DNA of 64,000 nt from Candidatus Flexicrinis proximus (GCA_016712885.1 JADJQF010000034.1:1-64000); one strand, 5' to 3'. Shown: positions 34,052 through 44,162, counted from the stretch's first letter. Translations and numbers: made by a program. Notes: generated from the sequence alone by a model not told the origin.

Positions 34052-35857
34052 CTAAATGTCCCGTTCTTCACGTTCAGCGCCCAGAAAAGCGCGCTCGGCA
34101 TCGACAATCGACGGGTCCAGTTTGACAAACAGCGCCTGCGGTTCGCGCAGCGTCTGTCCGGGCTGCAACTCCGATTTCACCCAACTGCCGATAGCATCGG
34201 CCTTGCTGTAAACCAGCGCTTTATGCGCCCGCGTCGTCTCCTGATACTCGACGATGTCGAGACTGCCAAACAGGCGGCCCTCGTGGCCAAGATATTCGTG
34301 GACCTGCTGCGCGGTATGTGGCAGGAACGGCGACAGAATCACTTTCAGGTTGTCAATGACCCTCAGGACTGTGTAGACCGCGCGAGCGGCATCCGCCGGG
34401 TCTTCTTTGATCGACTTCCACGGCGCGCGCCGGTCAATGTAGCCATTCGCCTCACGTACGATGCCGAATGCTGCACTGAGGGCTTCACGCAGTTTGACCT
34501 TTTCAAGCAACGCGCCCACCTGATCGAAACCCGCTTCAGCAGCGGCGATCATGGCATGGTCGGCTTCGGTTAGCGCGTCGAACGTCGGGACTTTGCCTTC
34601 AAATCGCTTGTACGCAAACGTCAGCATACGGTTGACCAGGTTGCCCCAGGCCGCAACCAGCTCACCGTTCACGCGGCTGAGGAACCCGTCCCACGCAAAG
34701 TCGGCGTCGGCGCCTTCCGGGAATGTGGCTGCAATGTAGTAGCGAATCGCATCCGCCTGGTAGCGCTCGAGGATGTCCGGCACCCAGATCGCCCAGTTGT
34801 TGCTCTTGCTAAATTTCTGCCCTTCAATGTTCATGAATTGATTCGCCGGGACGTCATAAGGGAGGTTGAGGGTTGCCGGAGCATCCGATTCATCGAGGCG
34901 CTCAACCCCGATCAGCTGTGCCGGCCAGATTACTGTGTGGAACGGCACGTTGTCCTTGCCGATGAAGTAGTACGTCTCGGCTTCAGGGTTATGCCACCAG
35001 TCTTTCCATGCGTCTGGCGTACCCTGATTCTGAGCCCATTCTACGCTGGCGGTCAGATAGCCGTTGACCGCCTCGAACCACACATAGATACACTTGCCAT
35101 CCCAACCTTCCAACGGCACGGGGATGCCCCAGTCAAGGTCGCGTGTATAGGCGCGGCCGCGCAGATCGTCTTTCACGCCCTGCTGGATCATATTCTTGGC
35201 GAAATTGACCACTGCGGGACGCCAGCGGTCGGAACTGGTCTCCAGGTACGCGAGCAGTTTATCTGCTGTGCGGCTGAGGTCCAGGAAGTAATGGGTTGAT
35301 TCGCGAACGACAAGCTTATCGGCTGCATCGAAGCGGTTATGCGGGTTGATGAGCTGCGTGGCGTCGATCAGATTGCCGCAGTTGTCACATTGGTCGCCCC
35401 GCGCCTTGGCGAAATGGCAGAAATAGCATTCGCCCTCGACATAACGGTCGGGCAGAAACCGTTTTTCCTTCTCGCTGTAAAGCAGCTTCTGCGCTTCTGT
35501 GTACAGATAGCCCTTTTCCAACAGCACGGTGAAAATGCGCTGGGCCAGACGATGGTGGTTCTCAGTGTCGGTGTGCGTAAATAAGTCGTAACTGATACCG
35601 AGCTTCTGCTGCGTTTGTACGAAGCGCAGGTGGTAGTGCTCGAAAATCTCGCGCGGGGAAACGCCGCGTTTATCGGCCTCGATACTGATCGGTGTTCCGT
35701 GGCTGTCGGAACCCGAGACCATCAGAACCTGGTTACCTTTCAGGCGGTGGTAGCGCGCGAAAATATCAGCAGGCAGATATGCGCCTGCGAGGTGCCCAAC
35801 GTGGAGGTCGCCGTTTGAGTATGGCCAACCGACGGAAACATGGATGTGGCGAGTCAT
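34052..35857 (-). CDS. metG: Methionyl-tRNA synthetase
   Basis: The 601-residue class I synthetase shows GWPYSNGDLHVGHLAGA (HIGH-type motif) and a zinc knuckle with CYFCHFAKARGDQCDNCG. The flipped loop region has WFEAVNGYLTASVEW, and KFSKSNNWAI is the KMSKS motif. The helical anticodon domain (about 400-560) recognises CAU. It charges tRNA-Met in the cytoplasm. It lacks the C-terminal tRNA-binding dimer domain found in E. coli MetG. A GC-rich leader with a terminator-like hairpin stands upstream, suggesting attenuation, and a hairpin follows the stop. Confidence 0.96.
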   Translation of the reverse strand: MTRHIHVSVGWPYSNGDLHVGHLAGAYLPADIFARYHRLKGNQVLMVSGSDSHGTPISIEADKRGVSPREIFEHYHLRFVQTQQKLGISYDLFTHTDTENHHRLAQRIFTVLLEKGYLYTEAQKLLYSEKEKRFLPDRYVEGECYFCHFAKARGDQCDNCGNLIDATQLINPHNRFDAADKLVVRESTHYFLDLSRTADKLLAYLETSSDRWRPAVVNFAKNMIQQGVKDDLRGRAYTRDLDWGIPVPLEGWDGKCIYVWFEAVNGYLTASVEWAQNQGTPDAWKDWWHNPEAETYYFIGKDNVPFHTVIWPAQLIGVERLDESDAPATLNLPYDVPANQFMNIEGQKFSKSNNWAIWVPDILERYQADAIRYYIAATFPEGADADFAWDGFLSRVNGELVAAWGNLVNRMLTFAYKRFEGKVPTFDALTEADHAMIAAAEAGFDQVGALLEKVKLREALSAAFGIVREANGYIDRRAPWKSIKEDPADAARAVYTVLRVIDNLKVILSPFLPHTAQQVHEYLGHEGRLFGSLDIVEYQETTRAHKALVYSKADAIGSWVKSELQPGQTLREPQALFVKLDPSIVDAERAFLGAEREERDI

Positions 35858-35923
35858 GCGTAGATGTCCTTTGAAGTCGCATCAATTATCGTCAAGAGGG
35901 CGTGAGTTGCCAACGGCGCAAAC

Positions 35924-36025
35924 AAAAACCGCCTGCCCCGCGCGGGAGCAGACGGTTCACGGTTCACACGGCCGCCCTCAGCCATGCGAAAACGCCCGCC
36001 GCCTGCTCCGGCGCGGGTTACGCAT
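35924..36025 (-). promoter_or_regulatory. metG leader with terminator-like hairpin
   Basis: On the minus strand, AACCGTCTGC (35957-35948) pairs with GCAGGCGGTT (35936-35927), with an inner CCCGCGCGGG palindrome, and a T-run follows (35928-35924). Upstream, CATGCG/CGCATG (36025 to about 35983) encloses a second GC-rich hairpin that shares GCAGGCGG with the first. Two mutually related hairpins before a synthetase gene suggest attenuation. The T-box core (AGGGTGGNACCGCG) is not present, so no known riboswitch class can be assigned. Confidence 0.45.
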
Positions 36026-36242
36026 GACCATGTACATTCGCTGAGAATATCGTCTTTCCATAGGCCACAGTGTAGTAGATTTTCGGTCACACTGTCAACG
36101 CGGAAGCCTCAAAAACTGATGTGGTTCTTTGAGAGTCGTCAGCATTGTGGCCTGCGCCCGAACTGTTGAACTCCCCGAAGTTCAGTGATGTACTTACGAC
36201 CCGGCGATTCTCACTTATTTGATTGCCCCCATTTTAGGGCGC

Positions 36243-36272
36243 TTGACGATTGTGGCGCTTTACACGTACACT
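36243..36272 (+). promoter_or_regulatory. Candidate promoter of the ABC-F gene
   Basis: TTGACG (36243-36248) and TACACT (36267-36272) are 18 bp apart, 40 nt before ATG 36312. It is a moderate consensus match. Confidence 0.4.
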
Positions 36273-36311
36273 AAGCATCGAATGTCCATTGACCCCTTGT
36301 GAACCCTAATC

Positions 36312-38018
36312 ATGTCTATCCTTACATTTAACGACCTCGCCCAAACCTTTGGGCAGTTCGATATCTTCGCTAGCGCCAACGGCCGAATCGAGAAAGATAG
36401 CCGTATCGGGTTGGTCGGCCCCAACGGCATCGGCAAGACTTCACTGCTTCGGATCATCGCGGGGCTGGAACGTCAGTCACGCGGCAGTCTTTCGCCGAGC
36501 GCCGGACTACGATTCGCTTATCTCCGGCAGGAAGCCATCGAGACGTTTGCGGATGCCGAATCAACGCTGTACGATGCGATGATCGAAGTTTTTGGACCGG
36601 TGAAGGCGCTTGAGGCGCAGATGCGCGACCTTGAAGATCGGATGGCCGAAGACGCTTCCGAGGCGGTAATGACCGCCTATGGCGACGCCATGGAAGAGTT
36701 CGAGGCACGCGGCGGCTACGACTATGAGTTCCGCACCGAGCAGACCCTGGCAGGACTCGGCTTTACCCCGGAAGACTACAGCACCCCTGTCCGCCTGCTC
36801 AGCGGCGGTCAGAAGACTCGTGCCCTCCTGGCGAAGCTCCTGCTCGAACGCCCCGATCTCTTGATCCTGGACGAACCGACCAATCATCTCGACATTCAGG
36901 CGCTGACTTGGCTTGAAGGCGTACTCTCGCGCTGGCAGGGTGCGCTGCTGGTCGTCAGCCATGATCGCAAATTTCTCGATCAGGTCGTCAACACTGTTTG
37001 GGCGATGTCCCGTGGCGGGATCGACACCTACAAGGGCAATTACAGCGCATACACGCGCCAGCGGCATGAGCGTCAGGAACGCGCAATGCTGGTGTATGAA
37101 GCCGAGATGGAGCGGATGTGGAAAGAGTTCGACTTCATCAAGCGCTTCAAGAAGGACGGCGACGCACAGGCAGTCGGCCGCTTACGCCGGTTGAGCCGTG
37201 ATCTGGTGGCGATCGAAGAACTTGGAATCGTCGAATACAAACAGTCGAAAAAGTGGAGCGAGACGGGCGTCGGCGGGGTGCGTATGTTCACTGTTGCCGA
37301 GGCTGAATCCGCCCTCAAGGCCATCAGGCCTCCTGTCGGCAAGCCCCCGCGCTTGCGCATGCGGATCGAGACGGGACAGCGCAGCGGCGAGCGCGTTCTG
37401 ACCCTGCGCAATTTGACTGTTGGCTATCCCAATCGCCCTCTGTTCACCGTTAAGGAAGAAGCCCTGTTTCGCGGGCAGGTCGTCGCGTTAACTGGCGGCA
37501 ACGGCAGCGGCAAGACCACGCTGCTAAAGACCCTGATGGAACAGATTGAACCTCTGACCGGTCGGGTTGACCTGGGGCATAATGTCCGCGTTGGGTATTT
37601 CGCGCAGGCTCACGACAACCTCGACACATCCAAGTCGGCCCTGGACACACTGATCGACGCGGCACATGCCCTCGGCAATCAGATGGGCATCGCGGAAGCG
37701 CGTCACCTGCTTGCGGCGTATCTGTTCCGAGGCGATGAAGTCTACAAATTGGTGGGCGACCTGAGCGGTGGCGAGCGTGGGCGGTTGGCACTGGCGATGC
37801 TCTCGCTGAATGGTGCGAACTTGCTGCTCCTTGACGAACCAACCAACCATCTGGACGTACAGGCACAGGAAGCCCTGCAGCAGATTCTGGAAGATTTCCC
37901 CGGTACGATCCTCATGGTCAGCCATGACCGCTACCTGATCGACCAGTTGGCGACGCATATCTGGGAAGTATCTGAAGGCGGCATAACTGTCATCGAGCGC
38001 GAAGCGGTCGCAGCCTGA
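36312..38018 (+). CDS. ABC-F family ATPase
   Basis: The 568-residue soluble protein has two ABC domains in one chain and no membrane segment. Walker A sites are GPNGIGKTS (about 37) and GGNGSGKTT (about 396). ABC signatures are LSGGQKTR and LSGGERGR, with Walker B LLILDEPTNHLD and LLLLDEPTNHLD. The linker between them is long, helical and charged (RMWKEFDFIKRFKKDG). ABC-F proteins act at the ribosomal E site in translation control or antibiotic protection; which one applies here is open. It is monocistronic, with its own promoter and terminator. Confidence 0.93.
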   Translation: MSILTFNDLAQTFGQFDIFASANGRIEKDSRIGLVGPNGIGKTSLLRIIAGLERQSRGSLSPSAGLRFAYLRQEAIETFADAESTLYDAMIEVFGPVKALEAQMRDLEDRMAEDASEAVMTAYGDAMEEFEARGGYDYEFRTEQTLAGLGFTPEDYSTPVRLLSGGQKTRALLAKLLLERPDLLILDEPTNHLDIQALTWLEGVLSRWQGALLVVSHDRKFLDQVVNTVWAMSRGGIDTYKGNYSAYTRQRHERQERAMLVYEAEMERMWKEFDFIKRFKKDGDAQAVGRLRRLSRDLVAIEELGIVEYKQSKKWSETGVGGVRMFTVAEAESALKAIRPPVGKPPRLRMRIETGQRSGERVLTLRNLTVGYPNRPLFTVKEEALFRGQVVALTGGNGSGKTTLLKTLMEQIEPLTGRVDLGHNVRVGYFAQAHDNLDTSKSALDTLIDAAHALGNQMGIAEARHLLAAYLFRGDEVYKLVGDLSGGERGRLALAMLSLNGANLLLLDEPTNHLDVQAQEALQQILEDFPGTILMVSHDRYLIDQLATHIWEVSEGGITVIEREAVAA

Positions 38019-38040
38019 CCGACGCGCTGATAGAGTGAAG

Positions 38041-38107
38041 AGAGGCGATGAGCAGCGCTCTGGCGAACCCGATTCGGGCCGCTTCGAGTCACTCATCGCC
38101 TCTTTTT
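38041..38107 (+). terminator. Intrinsic terminator of the ABC-F gene
   Basis: AGAGGCGATGAG (38041-38052) pairs with CTCATCGCCTCT (38092-38103), 12 bp, and ends in TTTTT. The 39-nt loop can fold into a small hairpin of its own. The tail overlaps the stop codon of the convergent DUF3179 gene. Confidence 0.75.
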
Positions 38108-39095
38108 ATTTCGTATCGGCCATGACCTCGCATCCCGGAAATGTCGACGCAAACCCATACCAGCGCATGAGCATTTGCAGCGGCGAGTCCAGCGGGCGCA
38201 AACCGCCGTCGACCGTGTGATACTGGTTATCCTTGATCCAGTCGCCATTATCGAGCCTGAGCGCTTCGCGGTTCCACGACGCCTTGTTTGCTTCAACGTA
38301 AACCGCTACCGGGGACATAGAATCCAACTGATGATAGATCAGCATCCGCCGGCCGCTAAACTCGGTGATGATCACGTTATCATGTCCGGCAATCACGGGC
38401 AGCGGAAAGAACTTGCTGCTGCGGCCATTCCAGACCCCCAGGCCTAATTCGAAGCGCGGCCGGCGCGAATCTTCAGTCTGGATGGTACTCGCAATTCCTT
38501 CTGCGACGCGGCCAGGGTTGGCGCGCATCTTTTCCATCAGCAGTGTTAGTCTTTCCTGATCCGGCGTCAGCGGGCTGGTATAGAATCGCGCGTCGGGACA
38601 CTGTGCAAGGACTTCAGCGGCAGTCATATGGCGCGTCGCCGTGATTAGCCTGAGCTTCTTGCCGTCGCTTGTTCCGTGCAGGCATTCACCAGTGATGTGC
38701 TGCCAGTAGGACTGCGTCTCTGCATCCCAGACCAGCAGCATCCCGTCATACGCTCCGCGCCGCCGGAAATGCAGGGGTTTGCCGTCCATGACCGGATCGA
38801 AAACCATCCCTGTATTGCACGCGTTACAGAACGAGAGAAACCACCCTTTTTCCACATTTGTGGACTGGATGACGTTGTAGCACAGCACAAGGCGCATCGG
38901 GAATGCGTGAATGATCCCCTCGTCCTCAAACGTCAGCATGTGCATGTCCGGCGGGATTTCAAGCCGTGCGACCGCATCGGCTAGTTTGTGCGGCCCGGAA
39001 ACGTTCAGGCTGGCGGGATAAATGCTGGTGTCCAGGTAGTCTTCCAGCATGGCGAATCCGGCATTAAACGGCTTTGCTGTTGCGTCCACGAACAT
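38106..39095 (-). CDS. DUF3179 domain protein
   Basis: The 329-residue protein belongs to DUF3179, a family of unknown function with a beta-rich fold. The central Cys-x2-Cys-like segment FCNACNTGMVFDPVMDG and the later DAETQSYWQHITGECLHG are its hallmarks. LVLCYNVIQSTNVEKGW precedes them. No signal peptide or membrane segment is seen in the chosen form. ATG 39095 has GGGGGAG upstream; the longer reading to 39269 has no homology-like content. It stands alone between a convergent ABC-F gene and a divergent P-type ATPase gene. Confidence 0.82.
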   Translation of the reverse strand: MFVDATAKPFNAGFAMLEDYLDTSIYPASLNVSGPHKLADAVARLEIPPDMHMLTFEDEGIIHAFPMRLVLCYNVIQSTNVEKGWFLSFCNACNTGMVFDPVMDGKPLHFRRRGAYDGMLLVWDAETQSYWQHITGECLHGTSDGKKLRLITATRHMTAAEVLAQCPDARFYTSPLTPDQERLTLLMEKMRANPGRVAEGIASTIQTEDSRRPRFELGLGVWNGRSSKFFPLPVIAGHDNVIITEFSGRRMLIYHQLDSMSPVAVYVEANKASWNREALRLDNGDWIKDNQYHTVDGGLRPLDSPLQMLMRWYGFASTFPGCEVMADTK

Positions 39096-39366
39096 CGCTC
39101 CCCCAACGATACACCCGCAATTCACATTGCTAGTATACGGAGCAAATGACCCAAACAGATGTTGGCGTTCATGCACAACACTGCTGTTAGTAGTTCCAGA
39201 TCCGGTAATCGTCCCTGGCGCTTCCCCTCGGCCAACAGAGGTAGCGCATTGTCCCGAATAATTAGGCACGCCTATTTATCTTTACTTACCCTTCATGACC
39301 TGACCGGTCGTCTCGTGTACAATTGGCGGTTGTCGAAGAAATAACCCAACACACGGGATACCACGC

Positions 39367-42276
39367 ATGGCGGAATTCTATAGTCTCGATGTCGAAGCAA
39401 CCGCTGCTGAACTCAAAGCCGACAAGCTAAACGGTTTGACCAGCACAGAGGCGCAGCGCCGCCTGACAGAACACGGCCGCAATGTCCTGCCAACCGGTGA
39501 AGATACATCCGTCTGGAAGATACTGCTCTCGCAGTTCACCGACATCATGGTCATCGTGCTGATTGCTGCAGCAGTCATCTCGATATTCCTGAATGAGGTC
39601 GAAGATTCGCTGGTCATCCTCGTCATTGTGGTCCTCAATGCGCTGCTCGGCACCTATCAGGAGTACCGAGCGGAACAGGCGCTGGCCGCCCTGGGCGCCA
39701 TGCAGGTACCCCGTGTTCGCGTCAGGCGCGATGGCGGCGTCACCGAAATCAGTGCCGAAGAACTGGTAGTCGGCGATCTCGTGCTTCTGCAGGAAGGTGA
39801 CCGGATACCGGCAGATGGCCGTCTGGTTGTTGCGAAAAGCCTGAATATCGAAGAGGCAGCACTCACCGGAGAATCCCAGCCGGTTGAGAAGAAAATCGAG
39901 GCGATCGAAGGCGAAAACGTGGCGCTGGGTGACCGGCTCAATATGGCGTTTATGGGTACCGCTATCAACTTTGGACGCGGCGAAATGCTGGTGACCGGCA
40001 CCGGCCTGAAGACGCAGCTCGGCAAGATCGCATCCATGCTGATGGAAGTGGAAGATCAGAAGACTCCGCTGCAAATACAACTCAGCCGCCTGACCATAAT
40101 GCTCATTCGCGGCGCGATTCTGGTGGTGTTTGTCGTCTTCATTGTCGGCCTGCTGCGCGGCTTTGCGCTCGACGAGATGCTCATCACTGCCATTGGTCTG
40201 GCTGTTGCCGCCGTACCTGAAGGGCTGCCCGCGATCATTACCGTCAGCCTGTCGCTCGGGGCAGCGCGCATGGTGCGCCGTCACGCGCTGATCCGCAAAC
40301 TTCCTGCGGTCGAAACGCTCGGTTCGGTCACGGTTATCTGCTCGGACAAGACCGGCACGCTCACGAAGAACGAGATGACGGCTACGATGCTTGCATTGCC
40401 GGGGTTGGATGATGTCGACGTGAGCGGCATCGGGTATACGCCGGAAGGTGAGTTTAAGGTCGGTCAACAGTCGCTAAATCCCGCTTCAGACCCACAGATT
40501 GGCCGCTTCCTACAGGCTATGGCGCTGGATACCGATGCCTACCTGGAACGTGACGAAGACGGTCGGTTCCGCGTCGTCGGAGATACGACCGAAGGCGCCC
40601 TGCTGGTCGCGGCGCAGAAGATCGGCTGGACACGCGCCCAGCTTGAAAAAGACCTGCCGCGAGTGGCCGAACTTCCGTTCAGCAGCGAGCGTAAAGCGAT
40701 GACGACCATCCACGAAGTCGTCGGCGCCCAATCCGATGTGTTGTTTGAAGGCAAGTACATTGCCATCACCAAAGGCGCGCCAGATCGTCTGATCAACTGG
40801 GCAGGATTCGAACACCGCCCGGAAGGCATGGTCGCGCTTACCGAGGAACGGCGTAAGGTCTGGCACGATCAGGTCAACTTGATGGCGTCCAAAGGGCTGC
40901 GTGTCCTCGGCGTTGCCTATCGCCCGCTGGAGTCCGTCCCGGGAGACATCAACCCCAGCATCGAACGCGAGCTGAACCTTCTCGGGCTGGTAGGCATTCT
41001 CGACCCGGCCCGTCCTGAAGCAAAGGCGGCTGTACAGAAGGCGCGCGATGCCGGTATTCGCCCGATCATGATTACCGGGGATCATGCGCTGACGGCCGAG
41101 GCGATTGCCCGGGATCTGGGGATCCTGCGTGACGGCGAGCAGGCTATAACGGGCTCTGAACTCGAGAAGATGACCGAGGCGCAGCTGGTCGACGCGCTTC
41201 AACGGACCTCGGCGTTCGCTCGTGTCTCGCCGGAGCACAAGCTCAAGCTGGTCAGGGCGCTTCAATCGCAGAACGAAGTCGTGGCGATGACAGGCGATGG
41301 CGTCAACGATGCGCCCGCGCTCAAACAGGCGAATATCGGCGTCGCCATGGGAATTACCGGTACTGAGGTAAGCAAGGGCGCTGCCGATATGGTGTTGACC
41401 GACGACAACTTCGCCAGCATCGTCGCTGCAGTCGAAGAAGGCCGCACGATCTACGACAATATCCGCAAATTCGTACGCTATCTGCTCAGCAGCAATATCG
41501 GCGAAATCCTGGTGATGCTGGTCGCTATCCTGATCGGGATGCCCATCCCACTGCTGGCGATCCAGATTCTATGGGTAAATCTCGTCACGGATGGCTTGCC
41601 TGCGATCGCGCTGGGTTTTGAGCCTGCCGAGGCCGACGTGATGAAACGCAATCCCCGTCCGAAGGGTGAAACTATCTTTGCCCGCGGGTTGGGCCGCCAG
41701 GTAATTGTCATGGCGATCTTTCTGGCCATAGTGACTTTGGCCGGTTTCTACTTTGGCCATGTTACCCACGGCCTCGATGCGTTTAGTCCGACGCTTGGCG
41801 CCGAAAGCAAGACCTACGCAGAGCTGACTGAATTGGTTGGCGAGGATCAGGTACCTGCGGCGTGGGATACGCTGTCGGCTGAACAGCGCATCGCTGTCCT
41901 GGAAGGGAACCCAGGCGAGTCCGAAGGGAGTCATGGCACGTCCCAGGGACTGCTTGGAGCGTTGGAAAGCCTGCCGCGTACGATTGCCTTCACGGTGCTG
42001 GCTTTGGGGCAGATGTTTCATGTGGCCGGCATCCATGCAGGCGAGAGCGTATCGTTCTTCCGGGTTGGCTTCAAGTCGAACCGGCTGCTGATGTGGGCCA
42101 TCCTATCCACTTTTGTCCTCCAGATGCTGGTACTCTACGTTCCGTTCCTGAGCGGCATCCTCGATACCTATCCGATGGGCCTGACCGATCTGCTGGTCTC
42201 GCTCGCTCTAGCATTTGTCGTCCTCCTCGGGACTGAAGTTGACCGTATTGTGTTCTCCAAGAAAGCCGCTGCATGA
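39367..42276 (+). CDS. P-type Ca2+-transporting ATPase (P2 type)
   Basis: The 969-residue pump has the N-terminal cation-ATPase domain, about ten membrane helices, the phosphorylation site CSDKTGTLTKNEMT (D327), TGES in the actuator domain (ALTGESQPVE), the KGAPDRLI nucleotide loop and TGDGVNDAPALKQA. AAVPEGLPAIITV in helix M4 has the P-E-G-L-P motif of calcium pumps (SERCA/PMR1 type), and NLVTDGLPAIALGFE supplies M6. It exports Ca2+, possibly Mn2+, from the cytoplasm using ATP. Its stop overlaps the CDF gene (ATGA), so a coupled metal-efflux pair is likely. Confidence 0.94.
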   Translation: MAEFYSLDVEATAAELKADKLNGLTSTEAQRRLTEHGRNVLPTGEDTSVWKILLSQFTDIMVIVLIAAAVISIFLNEVEDSLVILVIVVLNALLGTYQEYRAEQALAALGAMQVPRVRVRRDGGVTEISAEELVVGDLVLLQEGDRIPADGRLVVAKSLNIEEAALTGESQPVEKKIEAIEGENVALGDRLNMAFMGTAINFGRGEMLVTGTGLKTQLGKIASMLMEVEDQKTPLQIQLSRLTIMLIRGAILVVFVVFIVGLLRGFALDEMLITAIGLAVAAVPEGLPAIITVSLSLGAARMVRRHALIRKLPAVETLGSVTVICSDKTGTLTKNEMTATMLALPGLDDVDVSGIGYTPEGEFKVGQQSLNPASDPQIGRFLQAMALDTDAYLERDEDGRFRVVGDTTEGALLVAAQKIGWTRAQLEKDLPRVAELPFSSERKAMTTIHEVVGAQSDVLFEGKYIAITKGAPDRLINWAGFEHRPEGMVALTEERRKVWHDQVNLMASKGLRVLGVAYRPLESVPGDINPSIERELNLLGLVGILDPARPEAKAAVQKARDAGIRPIMITGDHALTAEAIARDLGILRDGEQAITGSELEKMTEAQLVDALQRTSAFARVSPEHKLKLVRALQSQNEVVAMTGDGVNDAPALKQANIGVAMGITGTEVSKGAADMVLTDDNFASIVAAVEEGRTIYDNIRKFVRYLLSSNIGEILVMLVAILIGMPIPLLAIQILWVNLVTDGLPAIALGFEPAEADVMKRNPRPKGETIFARGLGRQVIVMAIFLAIVTLAGFYFGHVTHGLDAFSPTLGAESKTYAELTELVGEDQVPAAWDTLSAEQRIAVLEGNPGESEGSHGTSQGLLGALESLPRTIAFTVLALGQMFHVAGIHAGESVSFFRVGFKSNRLLMWAILSTFVLQMLVLYVPFLSGILDTYPMGLTDLLVSLALAFVVLLGTEVDRIVFSKKAAA

Positions 42277-43181
42277 ACGGGCGTGAGTCGCTTCGCCGCT
42301 ATGCGTATCTCTCGATCGCAGCGGCGTTGGTCACAATTGGTTTGAAATCCGGTGCCTATTTCCTGACCGGTTCGGTAGGTCTGCTTTCCGATGCGCTTGA
42401 ATCGCTGGTCAATCTGGCCGCGGCCATCGTTGCGCTTGCAGCCCTGGTGGTGGCATCGCGCCCGCCTGATGACTCGCATGAGTTCGGTCATGACAAGATC
42501 GAGTATTTCTCTGCCGGGATTGAGGGCACACTGATCCTTGTGGCGGCTGGAAGTATCGTCGTCACCAGCCTGGAACGCTTGTTTCGTCCCCAACCGCTGG
42601 AGCAGCTTGGTTTAGGTATTGCCATCTCGATCATCGCGTCCGGCGTAAATCTGGGAGTCGCGCTAACGCTGATGCGGGTCGGTAAACAGCGGGACTCGAT
42701 CACGCTCCAGGCCGACGCGCGACACTTAATGACCGACGTCTGGACAAGTGTCGGTGTTCTGGCGGGGGTTGGCCTTGTCGCCCTGACCGGGATCGAACGC
42801 CTTGATCCGATTGTCGCGCTGATCGTCGCGGCGAACATCGTTCGGATCGGGATTGTGCTGGTCCGCGGGAGTTTCGACGGGCTGATGGACACGTCGGTAT
42901 CGGTCGAGGATCGTGAGTCGATTGACCGGGTGCTGCGCGTGTTCCAGGGGCAGGGTATTCAGTTCCACGCGCTCCGCACCCGTCAGGCGGCCGCGCGCCG
43001 CTTCATGACGGTACACGTGTTGGTTCCGCCGCAGTGGACGATTAAGAAGGGACATGACGTCGTCGAGCAGATCGAACACGCCATCCGTGCCGCTGTACCA
43101 AACGCGCATGTGTTGACGCACCTTGAACCTCTGGGTGATCCTGCCGCGCAGGAAGATGTCACGCTGGACCGCAGCAGCTGA
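42273..43181 (+). CDS. Cation diffusion facilitator (Zn/Fe/Mn efflux)
   Basis: The 302-residue antiporter has six membrane helices and a cytosolic C-terminal domain. The first metal-site residues are in LLSDALESLVNLAAA (helix 2) and the second in DARHLMTDVWTSVGV (helix 5). The HEFGHDKIEYFSAG loop after helix 2 is the strong family motif. It exports a divalent metal, Zn, Fe or Mn, in exchange for protons; Asp/His pattern alone does not settle which. The start overlaps the Ca2+-ATPase stop, a translationally coupled unit. The 3' end almost touches the convergent permease gene (6 nt). Confidence 0.92.
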   Translation: MNGRESLRRYAYLSIAAALVTIGLKSGAYFLTGSVGLLSDALESLVNLAAAIVALAALVVASRPPDDSHEFGHDKIEYFSAGIEGTLILVAAGSIVVTSLERLFRPQPLEQLGLGIAISIIASGVNLGVALTLMRVGKQRDSITLQADARHLMTDVWTSVGVLAGVGLVALTGIERLDPIVALIVAANIVRIGIVLVRGSFDGLMDTSVSVEDRESIDRVLRVFQGQGIQFHALRTRQAAARRFMTVHVLVPPQWTIKKGHDVVEQIEHAIRAAVPNAHVLTHLEPLGDPAAQEDVTLDRSS

Positions 43182-43187
43182 CGGTTT

Positions 43188-44162
43188 CTATCCGTCGAAG
43201 CGGGTTCCCAGCGCTGCAGGCGGGTTTGAGCGGAGTACCGCACGTGCTGCGCCCTGGATTCGAGCGGGCAGAACCCGGATGACGCGCTCGATCCAGCCGC
43301 CGCTTACAAGCATCAGCGTGCATAGCATCAGCAGCCACGGCAGGGTATTCAGAAGCACGACCGGAAAATGGAAGTCGGGTGATCGCTGCAGCTCAGAGGC
43401 GACGGCACGCAGCGCGGCCAGCAGGTATGCGCCCAGTACGACCCGGGCGGGATGCCACCCCGCAAATATCACGATGGCCAGGGCGATCCAGCCGTCCCCA
43501 TCCATCGACGGGTTGGCCGCCCAGCCCGCTTTTATTCGCAGCGAGTAGGCCGCGCCCGCCAGTCCCACCAGCGCGCCGCCTAATATCGCATAGAAATAGC
43601 GGATCCGGTTCACGTCGGCGCCGCGCGCATACGCCGCTTCCGGCCTCTCGCCAACAGCCCGCAGTGTCAATCCAGGACGCGTCCGAAAGAGCACATACCA
43701 CGTCGCGAGCACCAGCACAAAGCTGAAGTAGACGGAGATATCGTGCTGAAAGAAGACACGGCCGACGACGGGAAGGTCGCGGAGCAGAGGAATATCCCAT
43801 GATTCGAGGCGCGGTCCGGGGATGTTGACGACTGGCTTGCCAAGAAATTTCGCCAGATCGGCGCACAGCAGGGTGAGAACGAAGCCCGCCGCGATCTGGT
43901 CTTGCCGCAGCCGGATAGCCGTCAGTGCCAGGATCAGCGCGATCAGCGCGCCGGTAGCCGCCGCCGCGATCAGTCCAACCAGTACAGAGTTGGTTGCGAC
44001 GGCCGCCGCGAAGCCGGTCATTGCGCTCAGGAGCAAGCTGCCGTTAAGCGACAAATTTACCATCCCGGCCCGCTCGGTGATGGTCTCGCCAATCCCAGCG
44101 ATCACCAATGGGGTGGCGTTGGCGACGATGCTGGCCAGGGTATTGAGCAGAGCTTCGTTCAT
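43188..44162 (-). CDS. Nucleoside-type ABC transporter permease (YufQ-like)
   Basis: The 324-residue protein has about nine membrane helices of the BPD_transp_2 family (branched-chain amino acid/sugar/nucleoside group). It starts with GIGETITERAGMVNLSLNG and carries ALTAIRLRQDQIAAGFVLTLL and RAVGERPEAAYARGADVNRI, the EAA-like loop that docks to the ATPase. Close relatives with BmpA-like binding proteins import nucleosides. It overlaps the next permease gene by 4 nt (ATGA) as the second gene of the pair. No ATPase or binding-protein gene is next to it. Confidence 0.9.
   Translation of the reverse strand: MNEALLNTLASIVANATPLVIAGIGETITERAGMVNLSLNGSLLLSAMTGFAAAVATNSVLVGLIAAAATGALIALILALTAIRLRQDQIAAGFVLTLLCADLAKFLGKPVVNIPGPRLESWDIPLLRDLPVVGRVFFQHDISVYFSFVLVLATWYVLFRTRPGLTLRAVGERPEAAYARGADVNRIRYFYAILGGALVGLAGAAYSLRIKAGWAANPSMDGDGWIALAIVIFAGWHPARVVLGAYLLAALRAVASELQRSPDFHFPVVLLNTLPWLLMLCTLMLVSGGWIERVIRVLPARIQGAARAVLRSNPPAALGTRFDG

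Noticed and set aside
35858..36110. T-box riboswitch before metG
   Set aside because: The conserved AGGGTGGNACCGCG core is missing; only a terminator and a GC-rich hairpin are seen.
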